This document shows, piece after piece, positions 26,204 through 35,859 of a stretch of DNA of 59,738 nucleotides; the stretch's first letter is position 1; every line of letters begins with the position of its first letter. The notes under the pieces were generated by a model. The model had not been told where the DNA came from. It saw only the letters and a list, made by a program, of their open reading frames with translations, and did not search any database. The stretch is from DSUN01 sp035527715. Lineage in GTDB: Bacteria > Planctomycetota > PUPC01 > DSUN01. Position numbers and translations under genes: made by a program. Location of the stretch: NCBI GenBank assembly GCA_035527715.1, contig DATKZY010000037.1, positions 1-59,738 on the forward strand, written 5' to 3'.

Positions 26204-29200
26204 ATGGCGAACTACGGCGGCTACGAGACGGTCAGCAGGCTTGGGCATAGCCCGCAGGCGGAGACCTGGACTGCGCGGGCGGCAGGGGCAGAGGCCGACG
26301 ACCTCGAACAGCACGTTGTCAAGGTCTACCACCCCATTGAGCTTGGCTTTGTGGAGGAGGCGTCGGCAGGGTGCGCGGAGTTTCTCGAGGCGGCCCAGCT
26401 CCAGGGCGCGGTGGCCCAGGCCAAGCCCGACCATTGGGCGCCTATCCAAGCCGCCGGCTCCACCGAGGACGAGGCATTCTATGTCACCGCCTACTACACC
26501 CACTCGGCCGAGGACCTCACCAGGGTCCATCTCGACACGAGGACGCTCCACCGAATCATCAGTTCCGCGGTCCAGGGGTTGTTGGACCTTCAGGAGGTCG
26601 CCCACCGCCCCCACGGGAACCTCAAGAGCACCAACGTCCTGATCGCCACGGGCGAGGACGTGAGCAAGATGCGGGTGCAATTGACCGACCCGCTGCCCGG
26701 GGCGAAGCTGGACCCCAGGGCGGCGGCGTTGGCCGACATACGCGGCCTCGGCCTTCTCCTGCACCGGCTCGCCGTCCAGAGGCAGCCTGCGGCGAAGGGG
26801 CCTCAATTGGTGCCCGCCGCCGAGGGCTGGGGCCGCCTGGGGCGCAAGGGCAGGGCCTGGCGCGAGCTGTGCACTCAGCTCCTGATGACCCCCGAGAGCG
26901 TCGTCCTCGAGCAGGTGAGCGCCGAGCTGGCGCGCCTCTACGAAGCCCCCACCGCGGCGTGGCGCCTGCCCGTCCTTGTCGGAGGCGTCGCCGCGCTGTT
27001 GCTCGCCGCCGCCGCGCTCTACGTGTTCGTTCTCCGCCCGCCGAAGAGCGGCCAGGGGGGCGCCGAGGAGACATGGGCCAAAGGTGCCTGGGAACAGGTC
27101 TGCGACGCCCAGTACAAGTGGTTCGCCAAGTTCCTCGACGACATGTCGCCGGCGCGCCGCAGCCGCTGGCGCGCGGAGCCGCCGCTGGACGCGGTGGTGA
27201 AGGCTCTCGACGATGCGGCGAGCGCCGGCTGCGCCTTCGACCCGCGCGACATCGCGGGGAAGCCGGGAGCGACCCTCGAGGACCTGCGGGCCTGGGCCCC
27301 AGGGCCGCAGAAGGTCAAGGAGGTCAACGCCAAGGTGCGTCTGGCCGCCGAAGCCATCGAGACCATCCGCAGCGTCCTCTCCCCCGAGCAGTGGCCGAAG
27401 CTGCGCGACCACAAGACGCTGGCCGAGGCCTGGTCCAGCCGAGGCTGGGTGCGGCCGGCGCGCTACGTGGCGCACTACGTGGACGCCGTGCGGCCCGACG
27501 CGAGCCTGGCTTCGTCGGCGGACCGCTTTCTCGAGTTCGCCAGCAGCCGCTCCGTCGCCTCCGCGGAAGCCGCGTGGAGCGCGATGCAGGAGTGCCAGAA
27601 GAAGCTCACCGGCTCCGGCGACAAGGTGGCCGCCACGTTCCTCAAGTGGGCGCAGGAGGAGGGACGGTCCGAAGGCCCCGAGGGCTCCGAGCGCGACGTC
27701 GAGGATCTCCTCAAGAAGCTCCAGGTCGCGCAGAGCATCGGGGCCGACCTCGCCAAGGCCGTGGACGACATGGCCGCCAAGCAGGTGGACCGCGACCGGT
27801 TCCTCGCGTCGGCCAGCGTCCACACCGCCTTCGACGGCACCGTGATGGAGCACACGCTGCGCCGCTGGCTCAAGGAGGTCCGGGACTACTACTACCTGGC
27901 CCCCGACCCACGGGGGACGGCCGAGGATTGGTCGAAGCGGACGGCGAAGGTGGCGGGCGACATCGCGGAGCTGGAGAAGCTGGGCGACGAGGGGAAGGGC
28001 CAGGCCGAGAAGTTCCGCAAGGCCCTGGCAGGCGAGGTCAAGGCGAAGATCGACGCCATGTGGAAGCTCGTCCCGATCCGCCGTGATGAACACCTCGTCA
28101 AGCGGAGCGCCGACGAGGCCCGCGAGGGGCTCCAGCAGCTCCAGACCCGAGTGCAGGGCGCCATCATCCTCTTCGCCGGCAGCTCCAAGGAGTGGCTCGA
28201 GCGCACACTGAAATTCGAGTTCGCATCCTCCCCGGCCATTCAAGCCGCCTGGGGCCGCGCGCGGAACGCCCTCCTCGGCCACGTGAAGCCCGAGGATCTC
28301 GAGGCCGACCGCGACAAGTACCTCGCCCTGCGCAACCAGGTGCACCGCCTGCGCGATGCCCTCGACCGACTCGATGGCGAAGTGCCCAGGGACCTGCCCC
28401 AGAGCGCCCAGAAGCACAGCGGGCGCCACTGGTACAACGCCTTCCTCGAACGCGCCCGCGGGAAGCGCGATGAGCTGCTCCGCACGGTCATCCAGAAGAT
28501 CGCCGGCGGCAAGGAGGTGCCCGACCTCACCAGCGACGAGGCCGTGAAGTTCCGTGCCGAGGCGGCGCAGGGCTTCCTGCGCTGGCTCGAGGAACTCGGC
28601 ACGGTCATCGCCGCCTTCAGCGCCATCCAGGACGCCCTCGACGGCTGCTACCTGCTGGCCGAGACGCCCCCGGGCATGGCCGAGCCGCTGGGTGCGGCCT
28701 ATCAGCAGTGGAGCCAGGCGCCCGCCCTGCGTTCCGAGGACGACCTGAAGCGGGCGCTCGAGCCCGTGGCTCAGCGGGTCGCGAAGCTTGCCGAGATCGG
28801 CGGCATGAAGGACCGTGCTGCCCTCGCGGGGCGCGGCGTGGAGACCGGGTCGCGCGAGGTCGTGCTCGCCGCCTGGCGCGCCCTGGGTGCGCTCGGCGAC
28901 CCGGCCTGGCCGGCCAGCCCCGAGGAGCTGCGTACGGAGGGCATGCTCCGCCAGCGCCTGGCCGCTGAGTTCCGCTCGATTGCCGACGCCGCCCGCCGCG
29001 ATGCCCTCCAGAAAGAGGTCGTCCGCGGCGGCCAGGAGCGCGAGGTCCGCTGGCTCAGCACCCGCCTCGCCGCGCTCCGCCAGGCCCTGGACGGCGCGGG
29101 GGACCTCGTGCTCGCCCAGTTCGGGAAGTTCGTGGACGGCCAGCTTGCGGGGCTGAGCAAGGACGACCCTGGCCCGCTCCTGGAGAAGCTCAACGAGCTC

Positions 29201-32200
29201 AAGCCGCTGGCCGAGGGGCTGGCGACCGTGGTCGAGCACGACTGGCCGAAGAAGATCGCCCGCGAGCTCTTCGCCAAGGAGAGCGTCGTCCACCGCGACT
29301 TCGAGAGCACCAAGGCCGAGGCCGACAAGGCCCTCTTCACCCGATGGCTCCAGGAGGTCAAGGACTACTATTACCTCGATGAAGCCGACCCGCTCCTGCG
29401 GCGCCGCAAAGCGGTCGGGGACGAGGAGGCGAACGTGCGCCAGGCCCTGGCCGACCTGGCGAAGCAGAACAAGGCCGAGGCCGACCGCCTGCTGGCTCGC
29501 CTGGAGAGCGACGTGGCACCGGCCACGCGCGTGCCCGCCGTGGTGAAAGCGAAGGCCGACCTCACCGCTCGCGTGACGGCGGCGGAGAAGGCCCTGCCCG
29601 AGCTCACGAAGGGGATCGGCGCCGTCATCGAGGTCATCCGCCTCGAGAACGAGATCGCCGCGAAGCTCAAGACCGTGGAGGCCTCCGGCGACCCGATCCT
29701 CGCTCGCCTCGGCGAGTTCGTCGAGCGGGAGAAGAAGGGCATCGCCGCAGGCGACATCGCGGCACGAAGGGCCAAGCTCGCCGCCATCCGCAACACCGCT
29801 GCGCAGTTCGAGGCCATCGTCCGCGGCGACTGGGCGGCCAACCGCATCCACCGCACCCTGTTCGCCAAGGAGAGCAAGGTCCACACCGGCTTCCAGGCCA
29901 ACCCTGTCATCACTCAGGCTACCCTCGACCACTGGCTTGCCGAGGTCAAGGAGTACTACGTCCTGGCGCCTGACCCCCGAGGGAAGAAGTCCGACTGGGA
30001 CTCACAGGTCAAGGAACTCGAGGGCCTGCTTGCCCGGCTGGAGAAGTTCGGCGGCGACTACGTCGGGAAGGCGGCGGGGCTGCGGGCCGAGCTGGGCAAG
30101 CTCGTGGCCGAGAGCATCGGCCCCCTGTGGACGGTGGAGGCCGTGCGCAAGAACGAGGAGAAGCTGGTCGCCCTCGTGCGCGCGGCCGGCACGCGGCGCA
30201 ACGAATTCCGTGCCAAAGTGGAGACGGCCTTCGAGGCCGAGCCGCAGTGGCGCGCCCGGATCCGCAAGATCGAGCAGGTCGCCAAGTCCGACGCCCTCAA
30301 CCGCACCTGGCGCACGCGCCGCGACGAGCTGCTGAAGACCTACAGCCCCGAGGTCCTCCAGGCCAGCGGCGACCTCTACCTCACGGTGCGCGGCAGGTTC
30401 GACGAACTCGTCGCTCTGCTGCCCGGGCTCGACGACCCCACGGCCCTGCCCCCACCGCCGGCCGACTGGGACAAGGTGCTCCTGGCCGAGGGAGCAAAGG
30501 CGCGCGAGAGCGCCCTGGAGCAGGCCGCAGCCGCCATCCCCAGAGGGGCGGACGGCTTCCCCGCCGAAACCATCGATCAGCTCAAGCGCGGCGACCGCTG
30601 GAAGGCCTTGTGCTCCGCATACTCCGGCACCCTCGCCACGATCGCTCGCGTGCAGGCCGATGCCGCCCAGCTCCAGACCCTCCTCGACGCCGGCTACCTG
30701 CCCGACGACAAGCCCGAGGGCGCAACGAAAACCGTCCAGAGCATCCTCGCCGACTGGGGCAAGCAGGCCCCGCCGCCCGCGCTCGCGCGCGCCTACGACC
30801 AGACCCTTCAGCGTGCCCGCGCGCTCCTCCAACTCGGGGCCTCGGGCCGCCAGCAACTCGTCGCAAGAGCCGGCCAGATCAAGGACACGGACCCGCCGCA
30901 AGTGCCCATGCTTGCCTGGCGCGGGCTGGGGAAGGTGGCCGACTGGCCCACTGGGCTCGACGAGTTGAAGCTCGAGGCCCGGCTGCGAGAGCAACTCGCC
31001 GCCCTGACGGCCAAGCTCGCCGCCAAGGACCCCCACCCCGTCCGGTGGGCGGCCGCCGAGCTCGCCAAGGAGGGGCCGCGCCGATGGGAGGCCTGCTTCA
31101 ACGCCCTCGTGGACCGCCCGGGGCCGAAGGGGATCGCCGACTCTGACCTCCGCGAGGCCATCGCCCTGGCGCCGCGGCTCCAGGTGGCCCCCGACGCGCT
31201 TTCGCCGCTGACCCGCTTCCGCTGGCTCCTCAGCGAGTTCCGCCAGCAGGCGTTCGCAGCCCCCGAGACCGCGAAGAAGGAGGAACTGCTGGCCACGCTC
31301 GGCGCCTTCGAGCAGAAGGTGAGCGCACTGCCCGGCGGCCTCGCGAAGCAGCCCGCCACGGCGGCCCTCCTCAAGCACCTGCGCGACACCCTCGAGCGCG
31401 CGGAGGAGGGCGGCGGCGCCAGCGGCCTCGACAAGGGCGGCCCCGCCGCGGCCAGGTTCAGCGTCCAATGGACCGCCGCGCCCGCCCCCGACGGCAAGTC
31501 CGCGACCTACTCGTGGGAGGCGAAGGCCCACCGCCTCGCGTTCGTGCGCGTCGAGCCGCGGGGCGGCGGGGGCAGGGCCGTGTACCTGTGCACCACCGAG
31601 GCATCGCTCGGCCTCGTTTTCGACGTCGTGGCCGCCGCGGGCGGATGGCAGGATCTGATGGCCCTGTTGGGCGCGGAGCGGCTGTCGGGCATTGACCCGC
31701 GCCGCGGGCCCCGCGTGTGGCAGCCGACGCGCGGCCAATCGGCGATCCAGCCGACCCGCGAGTGGCTCGTGGCCCTGCCCGGCGTGGCCCTGTACCCGGC
31801 GGATAGCGTGGCGCCGCCCCCCACGCGCGCCCACCCGATCCAATACGTGAGCCCCGAGGCCGCGCTCTACGTGGCGCGCCTGGTCGGCTGCCGCCTGCCC
31901 ACCTCGGTGGAATGGGCGGGCGCGTTCGACGCTTTCGAGAAGGGAGCCGCGCCTGCCGGGCGGAACCTGCGCGACAAGGCCTGGCTCCAGCAGCGGGATC
32001 ACGCGGCGAAGCAGGCGGGACGCCTCGACTATCCCGACGCAGGCATCTTCGTGGCGGCGGACGCCCCCGCGGCCCCGAGGGCGGGCGCCGAGGCGGCCCC
32101 CGTCGTGGCCGACTCGGACGGTGTGCTCTGGTTCGCCGCGCCCGACGTGGCCCCCGGCATGCAGCACCTGGTCGGCAATGTGGCGGAACTCGTCTACGAC

Positions 32201-32506
32201 GACTCCGCACGCCTCGACCAGGCGCTCAAGCAGCCCGACAAGCCGTCGGCCAAGGCGGTGCGCGACCTCGTGGGGCAGGGCGCGGGCGCCCTGAAGGTCG
32301 TGGGCGCCTCGGCCCTCTCCCCGCCAGAGTACTGGGACGGCAAGCAACGGCCCTTCGACCGCGCGTATGCAGTGGACCTGGAGCGCGCGCGACAAGGCTT
32401 CTCGGACGTGGGCTTCCGCCTGGCCTTCACCGCGCCCGTTGACCCGCCGGCGGCCCGCCTGGCGGCGGTGTTGAAGGAACACGGGTACGCAACGCGGCCC
32501 CGGTGA
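26204..32506 (+). CDS. Pseudokinase / transmembrane / helical ectodomain / FGE-like fusion protein
   Basis: Encodes 2100 aa. Residues 5-245 have a protein-kinase fold: loop RLGHSPQAETW, beta3-type Lys40 (VVKVY), catalytic loop HGNLKSTN at 137-144 with Asn where Asp is catalytic, a TDP at 161-163 in place of DFG, and ADIRGLGLLL. It is therefore probably a pseudokinase. One transmembrane helix (about 255-277) is followed by about 1450 residues of charged helical sequence, presumably periplasmic, with three copies of a VH-x2-F ... W-x2-EV-x2-YY-x-L module (near 536, 1023, 1221). The C-terminal 350 residues match the FGE-sulfatase/SUMF1 fold (GCRLPTSVEWAGAF, GNVAELVYD, VGASALSPPE, DVGFRLAF) but lack obvious catalytic cysteines. 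It resembles PpkA and TagR joined. Homologous from the TM onward to 40510-46161. Confidence 0.75.
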   Translation: MANYGGYETVSRLGHSPQAETWTARAAGAEADDLEQHVVKVYHPIELGFVEEASAGCAEFLEAAQLQGAVAQAKPDHWAPIQAAGSTEDEAFYVTAYYTHSAEDLTRVHLDTRTLHRIISSAVQGLLDLQEVAHRPHGNLKSTNVLIATGEDVSKMRVQLTDPLPGAKLDPRAAALADIRGLGLLLHRLAVQRQPAAKGPQLVPAAEGWGRLGRKGRAWRELCTQLLMTPESVVLEQVSAELARLYEAPTAAWRLPVLVGGVAALLLAAAALYVFVLRPPKSGQGGAEETWAKGAWEQVCDAQYKWFAKFLDDMSPARRSRWRAEPPLDAVVKALDDAASAGCAFDPRDIAGKPGATLEDLRAWAPGPQKVKEVNAKVRLAAEAIETIRSVLSPEQWPKLRDHKTLAEAWSSRGWVRPARYVAHYVDAVRPDASLASSADRFLEFASSRSVASAEAAWSAMQECQKKLTGSGDKVAATFLKWAQEEGRSEGPEGSERDVEDLLKKLQVAQSIGADLAKAVDDMAAKQVDRDRFLASASVHTAFDGTVMEHTLRRWLKEVRDYYYLAPDPRGTAEDWSKRTAKVAGDIAELEKLGDEGKGQAEKFRKALAGEVKAKIDAMWKLVPIRRDEHLVKRSADEAREGLQQLQTRVQGAIILFAGSSKEWLERTLKFEFASSPAIQAAWGRARNALLGHVKPEDLEADRDKYLALRNQVHRLRDALDRLDGEVPRDLPQSAQKHSGRHWYNAFLERARGKRDELLRTVIQKIAGGKEVPDLTSDEAVKFRAEAAQGFLRWLEELGTVIAAFSAIQDALDGCYLLAETPPGMAEPLGAAYQQWSQAPALRSEDDLKRALEPVAQRVAKLAEIGGMKDRAALAGRGVETGSREVVLAAWRALGALGDPAWPASPEELRTEGMLRQRLAAEFRSIADAARRDALQKEVVRGGQEREVRWLSTRLAALRQALDGAGDLVLAQFGKFVDGQLAGLSKDDPGPLLEKLNELKPLAEGLATVVEHDWPKKIARELFAKESVVHRDFESTKAEADKALFTRWLQEVKDYYYLDEADPLLRRRKAVGDEEANVRQALADLAKQNKAEADRLLARLESDVAPATRVPAVVKAKADLTARVTAAEKALPELTKGIGAVIEVIRLENEIAAKLKTVEASGDPILARLGEFVEREKKGIAAGDIAARRAKLAAIRNTAAQFEAIVRGDWAANRIHRTLFAKESKVHTGFQANPVITQATLDHWLAEVKEYYVLAPDPRGKKSDWDSQVKELEGLLARLEKFGGDYVGKAAGLRAELGKLVAESIGPLWTVEAVRKNEEKLVALVRAAGTRRNEFRAKVETAFEAEPQWRARIRKIEQVAKSDALNRTWRTRRDELLKTYSPEVLQASGDLYLTVRGRFDELVALLPGLDDPTALPPPPADWDKVLLAEGAKARESALEQAAAAIPRGADGFPAETIDQLKRGDRWKALCSAYSGTLATIARVQADAAQLQTLLDAGYLPDDKPEGATKTVQSILADWGKQAPPPALARAYDQTLQRARALLQLGASGRQQLVARAGQIKDTDPPQVPMLAWRGLGKVADWPTGLDELKLEARLREQLAALTAKLAAKDPHPVRWAAAELAKEGPRRWEACFNALVDRPGPKGIADSDLREAIALAPRLQVAPDALSPLTRFRWLLSEFRQQAFAAPETAKKEELLATLGAFEQKVSALPGGLAKQPATAALLKHLRDTLERAEEGGGASGLDKGGPAAARFSVQWTAAPAPDGKSATYSWEAKAHRLAFVRVEPRGGGGRAVYLCTTEASLGLVFDVVAAAGGWQDLMALLGAERLSGIDPRRGPRVWQPTRGQSAIQPTREWLVALPGVALYPADSVAPPPTRAHPIQYVSPEAALYVARLVGCRLPTSVEWAGAFDAFEKGAAPAGRNLRDKAWLQQRDHAAKQAGRLDYPDAGIFVAADAPAAPRAGAEAAPVVADSDGVLWFAAPDVAPGMQHLVGNVAELVYDDSARLDQALKQPDKPSAKAVRDLVGQGAGALKVVGASALSPPEYWDGKQRPFDRAYAVDLERARQGFSDVGFRLAFTAPVDPPAARLAAVLKEHGYATRPR

Positions 32507-32584
32507 AGCGGAGAGGGGGCGAGGGGCGAGTGGCGAGCGGGAGGCGGGAGACCCCCTCGCCGCCCCCGCATCGGGGAGCGCTCC

Positions 32585-32613
32585 TTGCGGCGGGCGGGAG
32601 GCGCGCGTATAAT
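32585..32613 (+). promoter_or_regulatory. Sigma70-type promoter for the tssKLM block
   Basis: TTGCGG at 32585-32590, 17-nt spacer, TATAAT at 32608-32613 (perfect -10). Predicted start near 32620, about 135 nt before the GTG at 32755. Upstream in the same 248-bp gap, GAGGGGG (32513-32519) and CCCCCTC (32552-32558) could pair as a weak terminator of the preceding operon. Confidence 0.5.
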
Positions 32614-32754
32614 AGGTCGCGCCTGGGGTCATGGGGTCGGATCTTCACTTCGCACCGGGCGGCCAGGTGCCAAATGGAGATGTGACTCCTGCGATCCCCA
32701 GGAGTTCACCGCAGGGGGCCGATTCGGGAACGATTGCGCGAAGGGGTGTGGACC

Positions 32755-33717
32755 GTGGCCAAGCAACCCGAGGACAGGGCGAGGCTTGTGGCGGCCGCCG
32801 CGAACCGGCTTCGGCTGATCCAGATCGACTTCGCCGACGAGGCCCCCGAGGTGCGCCGGGGCTATCTCGCGGAGGCCGTCGAGGGCGCGCTGGCCCAGGT
32901 CTCGCCCGAGCAGCGCGAGGCGTTCCTCAAGGAGCTCATGGCGCGGTTCCCCACCTGGGACCCGAACGTGGTGGTCGCCGCGCCGCGGCAGGAAGCGCCC
33001 GCGCAGTCGCGCACCGACGAGCGCGAGCTCCACGACCCCAGCTTCCTGGTGAGCCGGCTCGTTGATATGGCGGCGCAGCTCACCGCCGAGCAGCGGCAGG
33101 CGATCCTCCGTCGGCTGACCGAGGCGGGCCTGGTGCCGCCGCCGCACGTCGCGCTGCCCGAGGAGCCGGTGCGGCGCCTGCGCGAGGTGCTGGGGCTGCG
33201 GCCCGACGCGTCGCTCGACACGGCGCGGCTCGTCGTGCTCCTCGCCGACCTGGCGGACTTCGTGTGCAGCCTCGACCCGCTCGTGTGGCGCACGTGGGGC
33301 AAGCTGGCCCCGAGGTCGAAGTTCCAGAGCATCGCCGCGCTGCGGCTCGGGCTGAGCCGCTACGTCGTCAGCGACAGCACCGTCACCGACGCCCAGGCGC
33401 AGGAGGAGCTGCTGAAGCTCCGCCACCTCATCGCCGCCGTCGTCGTCGCCGTCAGCCAGGCCGGCAAGATCGCGGCCACCGACGTCGTCATGAGCTTCAT
33501 GGCTCCCCTGGCCCCCGCGAAGATCCAGGACCTGGTGCGGTTCGAGAAAGGCAGCATCTTTGTCGCCGAGGAGGTCAAGTGCTGGCGCAAGTACAAGGAC
33601 CTCGCCGGCAGGCTCACCGACGTGGCGGTGGAGGGCGCCATCAACGAGAAAATCCAGCGCTTCGTCGAGGAGCTGATGAAGCGGCGCGCCACGGGCAGGT
33701 CAGGCACTACTACGTGA
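32755..33717 (+). CDS. Unknown helical protein leading the tssKLM operon
   Basis: Encodes 320 aa from GTG 32755, which has gaagggg 9 nt upstream; TTG 32734 would add 7 residues. It is almost entirely alpha-helical and charged, with no signal peptide or membrane helix. A central block with FVCSLDPLVWRTWGKLAP followed by a long C-terminal helical region is the most distinctive part. I recognise no family. The position (10 bp before tssK) and size would suit a cytoplasmic baseplate or TagH-like accessory factor, but there is no FHA domain. Stated as unknown. Confidence 0.65.
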   Translation: MAKQPEDRARLVAAAANRLRLIQIDFADEAPEVRRGYLAEAVEGALAQVSPEQREAFLKELMARFPTWDPNVVVAAPRQEAPAQSRTDERELHDPSFLVSRLVDMAAQLTAEQRQAILRRLTEAGLVPPPHVALPEEPVRRLREVLGLRPDASLDTARLVVLLADLADFVCSLDPLVWRTWGKLAPRSKFQSIAALRLGLSRYVVSDSTVTDAQAQEELLKLRHLIAAVVVAVSQAGKIAATDVVMSFMAPLAPAKIQDLVRFEKGSIFVAEEVKCWRKYKDLAGRLTDVAVEGAINEKIQRFVEELMKRRATGRSGTTT

Positions 33718-33727
33718 GGGGCAAGCG

Positions 33728-35113
33728 ATGGCGAAGCTCGGTCAAGTGCACTGGCACGAGGGGCTGTTCCTCCAGCCCCACCACCTCCAGTTGATGCAGC
33801 ACCAGGTGCTCGGACAGTTCGGCTCCGAGCGCCGCATGGCGCTGCCCTACCCCTACGGGGTCGTGGACTACAGGCTCTCCTCCGACGCCCTCGAGGACTG
33901 CCTCATCCAGTTCGGCCGCCTGCATGTGATCATGCCCAGCGGGCTGATCGTGGACGTGCCCGAGGGCGCCGACCTTCCCGCGCTCGACATCAAGGAGGTC
34001 TTCGGCTCGAGCAGCGCCCCGTTCACGGTCTACCTCGGCGTGCCCCTGTGGTACGCCTCGCGGGCCAACACCATCGAGCGCGGCAGCACCGCCGACGCCC
34101 GCGTGAAGCGCCTCCTCCGCGTCCAGGACATCACATGGTCCGACGAGAACACCGGCGAGAACCCCCAGCCGCTCCTCGTGCGCCGCGTCAACGCGCGGCT
34201 GATGTTCGAGGACGAGGACCGCGCGGACATGGAGGTGCTGCCCGTCGTCCGCATCGAGCACGCCACGGAGGAGGACACTGGGGTGCCGAGGCAGGAGGCG
34301 AGCTTCATCCCCCCCTGCTTCCACCTCAACGGCTCGCCCGTGCTGCGCGACCTCGTGCGCGACCTGGCCCACCAGGTGGAGGCCACCCGCGGCGCCCTGG
34401 TCAACCAGATCACCCGCCGCGGCTTCGCCTGGGACACGGCGCGCGGCGACCAGATCGAGGCGATCCTGCGCCTCGCCACGCTCAACTGCTACGCCGGCCA
34501 CCTCCGCCAGCTCGTGCAGGCCCCCTGCGTGACCCCCTTCGAGGTCTACCTGACCCTGCGCGACCTCCTGGGCCACCTGGCCGCCCTCTACCCCGAGGAC
34601 GACCAGTACGAGGTGGCCGACTACGATCACGACCACCCGGCCGTGTGCTTCCAGGACCTGTGCGCGAAGGTGCGGCGCCTCCAGCGCGGCAAGGCGCCCA
34701 TCCCCGTCCTCAAGGTGCCCTTCAAGCTCGCCGGCAACACCCTCGCCGCCATGCTCACCGACGAGCAGCTCACCCGCCCCAGCGAGTACTTCCTGGGCAT
34801 CCGCACGAAGCAGGACCCGGCCGAGCTCGTCAAACTGGTCGAGAACCGCGACGAGTTCAAGCTCATGGCCCGCACCCTGGCCGACATGGCCATCTGGGGC
34901 ATCCTGCTCAAGGAGGAGCGCTTCCCGCCCTTCGGCCTCCCCGTCGAGCGCGGCCTCCACTACTTCCGCCTCCTGCGCGGCGAGAGTCGCCGCATGTGGG
35001 AGCGGATCGTCCAGGAGAAGTCCATGGCCATCCGCTTCCCGGGCGTCGAAACGTCCGACTATAACGTCACCCTCTTCATGACCATAACGGAGGAGGCGCC
35101 GGAGAAGAAATGA
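33728..35113 (+). CDS. tssK: T6SS baseplate-membrane connector TssK
   Basis: Encodes 461 aa, the usual size. The N-terminus has the diagnostic VHWHEGLFLQPHHLQ motif, followed by PYPYGV and a conserved FEVYLTLRDLLGHLAALYP stretch near residue 280. TssK is a trimeric cytoplasmic protein related to phage receptor-binding proteins; it links the baseplate to TssL and TssM. Its stop overlaps the tssL start (ATGA), indicating coupled translation of tssK-tssL-tssM. Confidence 0.95.
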   Translation: MAKLGQVHWHEGLFLQPHHLQLMQHQVLGQFGSERRMALPYPYGVVDYRLSSDALEDCLIQFGRLHVIMPSGLIVDVPEGADLPALDIKEVFGSSSAPFTVYLGVPLWYASRANTIERGSTADARVKRLLRVQDITWSDENTGENPQPLLVRRVNARLMFEDEDRADMEVLPVVRIEHATEEDTGVPRQEASFIPPCFHLNGSPVLRDLVRDLAHQVEATRGALVNQITRRGFAWDTARGDQIEAILRLATLNCYAGHLRQLVQAPCVTPFEVYLTLRDLLGHLAALYPEDDQYEVADYDHDHPAVCFQDLCAKVRRLQRGKAPIPVLKVPFKLAGNTLAAMLTDEQLTRPSEYFLGIRTKQDPAELVKLVENRDEFKLMARTLADMAIWGILLKEERFPPFGLPVERGLHYFRLLRGESRRMWERIVQEKSMAIRFPGVETSDYNVTLFMTITEEAPEKK

Positions 35114-35859
35114 CCCTACTGGAACTGTGCGAACCGCTGTTCCTCTACGTGTGCCGGCTCAACCGCTCGGCGCGCAAGGGCGGCACCCACGAATTCAACC
35201 GGGTGCGTGGCGAGGTGGACGCCATTCTCGAGCAGATGAAGGCCCGGGCCGCCGCCGAGCCCCGCCTCGTCGGCCAGTACCCCAAGATCGAGAGGGTCCT
35301 CATCTTCTTCGTCGACTCGATGATCTCGGAGAGCAAGCTGGCCTTCGCCCGCGACTGGCACAGGAACCGCAAGGCGTTCCAGCTCGACGAGCTCGCCGGC
35401 GACGACCGCTTCTGGGAGCTGCTCGACGAGACGCTCCAGGAGAACACCCCGGAGGCCACCGAGCGCCTCGCCGTGTTCTACACCTGCATCGGCCTCGGCT
35501 TCACCGGCTTCTATGCCGGGCAGCCCGAGTACCTGCGAACCAAGATGATGCAGATCGCCGCGCGCATCCAGTACGCGGTGGACACGGACATTGACACGCG
35601 CATCTGCCCCGACGCCTACGAGAACGTGAACACGAGCGACCTGGTGGAGCCGCCCGCGGTGAAGCTGGTCGGCATCGCGATCGGTCTCGTCGGCCTCATC
35701 ATCGTGCTCTTCGTCTCGAACATCTTCCTGTTCCGCTGGACCTCGGACCAGCTGGTGGCGGCGCTCCGCCAGGTGGTCGCCCATGAGCAGGCGACCGCCG
35801 CCCCGGACGCCAAGGGACCCGACTCGGCCTCGAAGGCCACGGAGGCGACCCAGAAATGA
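35110..35859 (+). CDS. tssL: T6SS inner-membrane protein TssL (DotU family)
   Basis: Encodes 249 aa. The DotU cytoplasmic domain shows LLELCEPLFLYVCRL, RVLIFFVDSMI and the FYTCIGLGFTGFY motif. A single C-terminal membrane helix (about residues 183-205) anchors it. There is no OmpA-like peptidoglycan-binding extension, so cell-wall anchoring must come from another protein. It overlaps tssK and tssM by 4 bp each. Confidence 0.94.
   Translation: MTLLELCEPLFLYVCRLNRSARKGGTHEFNRVRGEVDAILEQMKARAAAEPRLVGQYPKIERVLIFFVDSMISESKLAFARDWHRNRKAFQLDELAGDDRFWELLDETLQENTPEATERLAVFYTCIGLGFTGFYAGQPEYLRTKMMQIAARIQYAVDTDIDTRICPDAYENVNTSDLVEPPAVKLVGIAIGLVGLIIVLFVSNIFLFRWTSDQLVAALRQVVAHEQATAAPDAKGPDSASKATEATQK

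Noticed and set aside
24965..29932. - strand open frame of 1655 codons opposite the signalling block
   Set aside because: Same antisense effect. It spans several genes and their promoter gaps, and its translation has no homology signal.
26204..32506. Active sulfatase-modifying enzyme or EgtB-type oxidase at the C-terminus of the fusion
   Set aside because: The fold motifs are present but catalytic cysteines or an iron-binding His triad are not evident, so a ligand-binding role is more likely.
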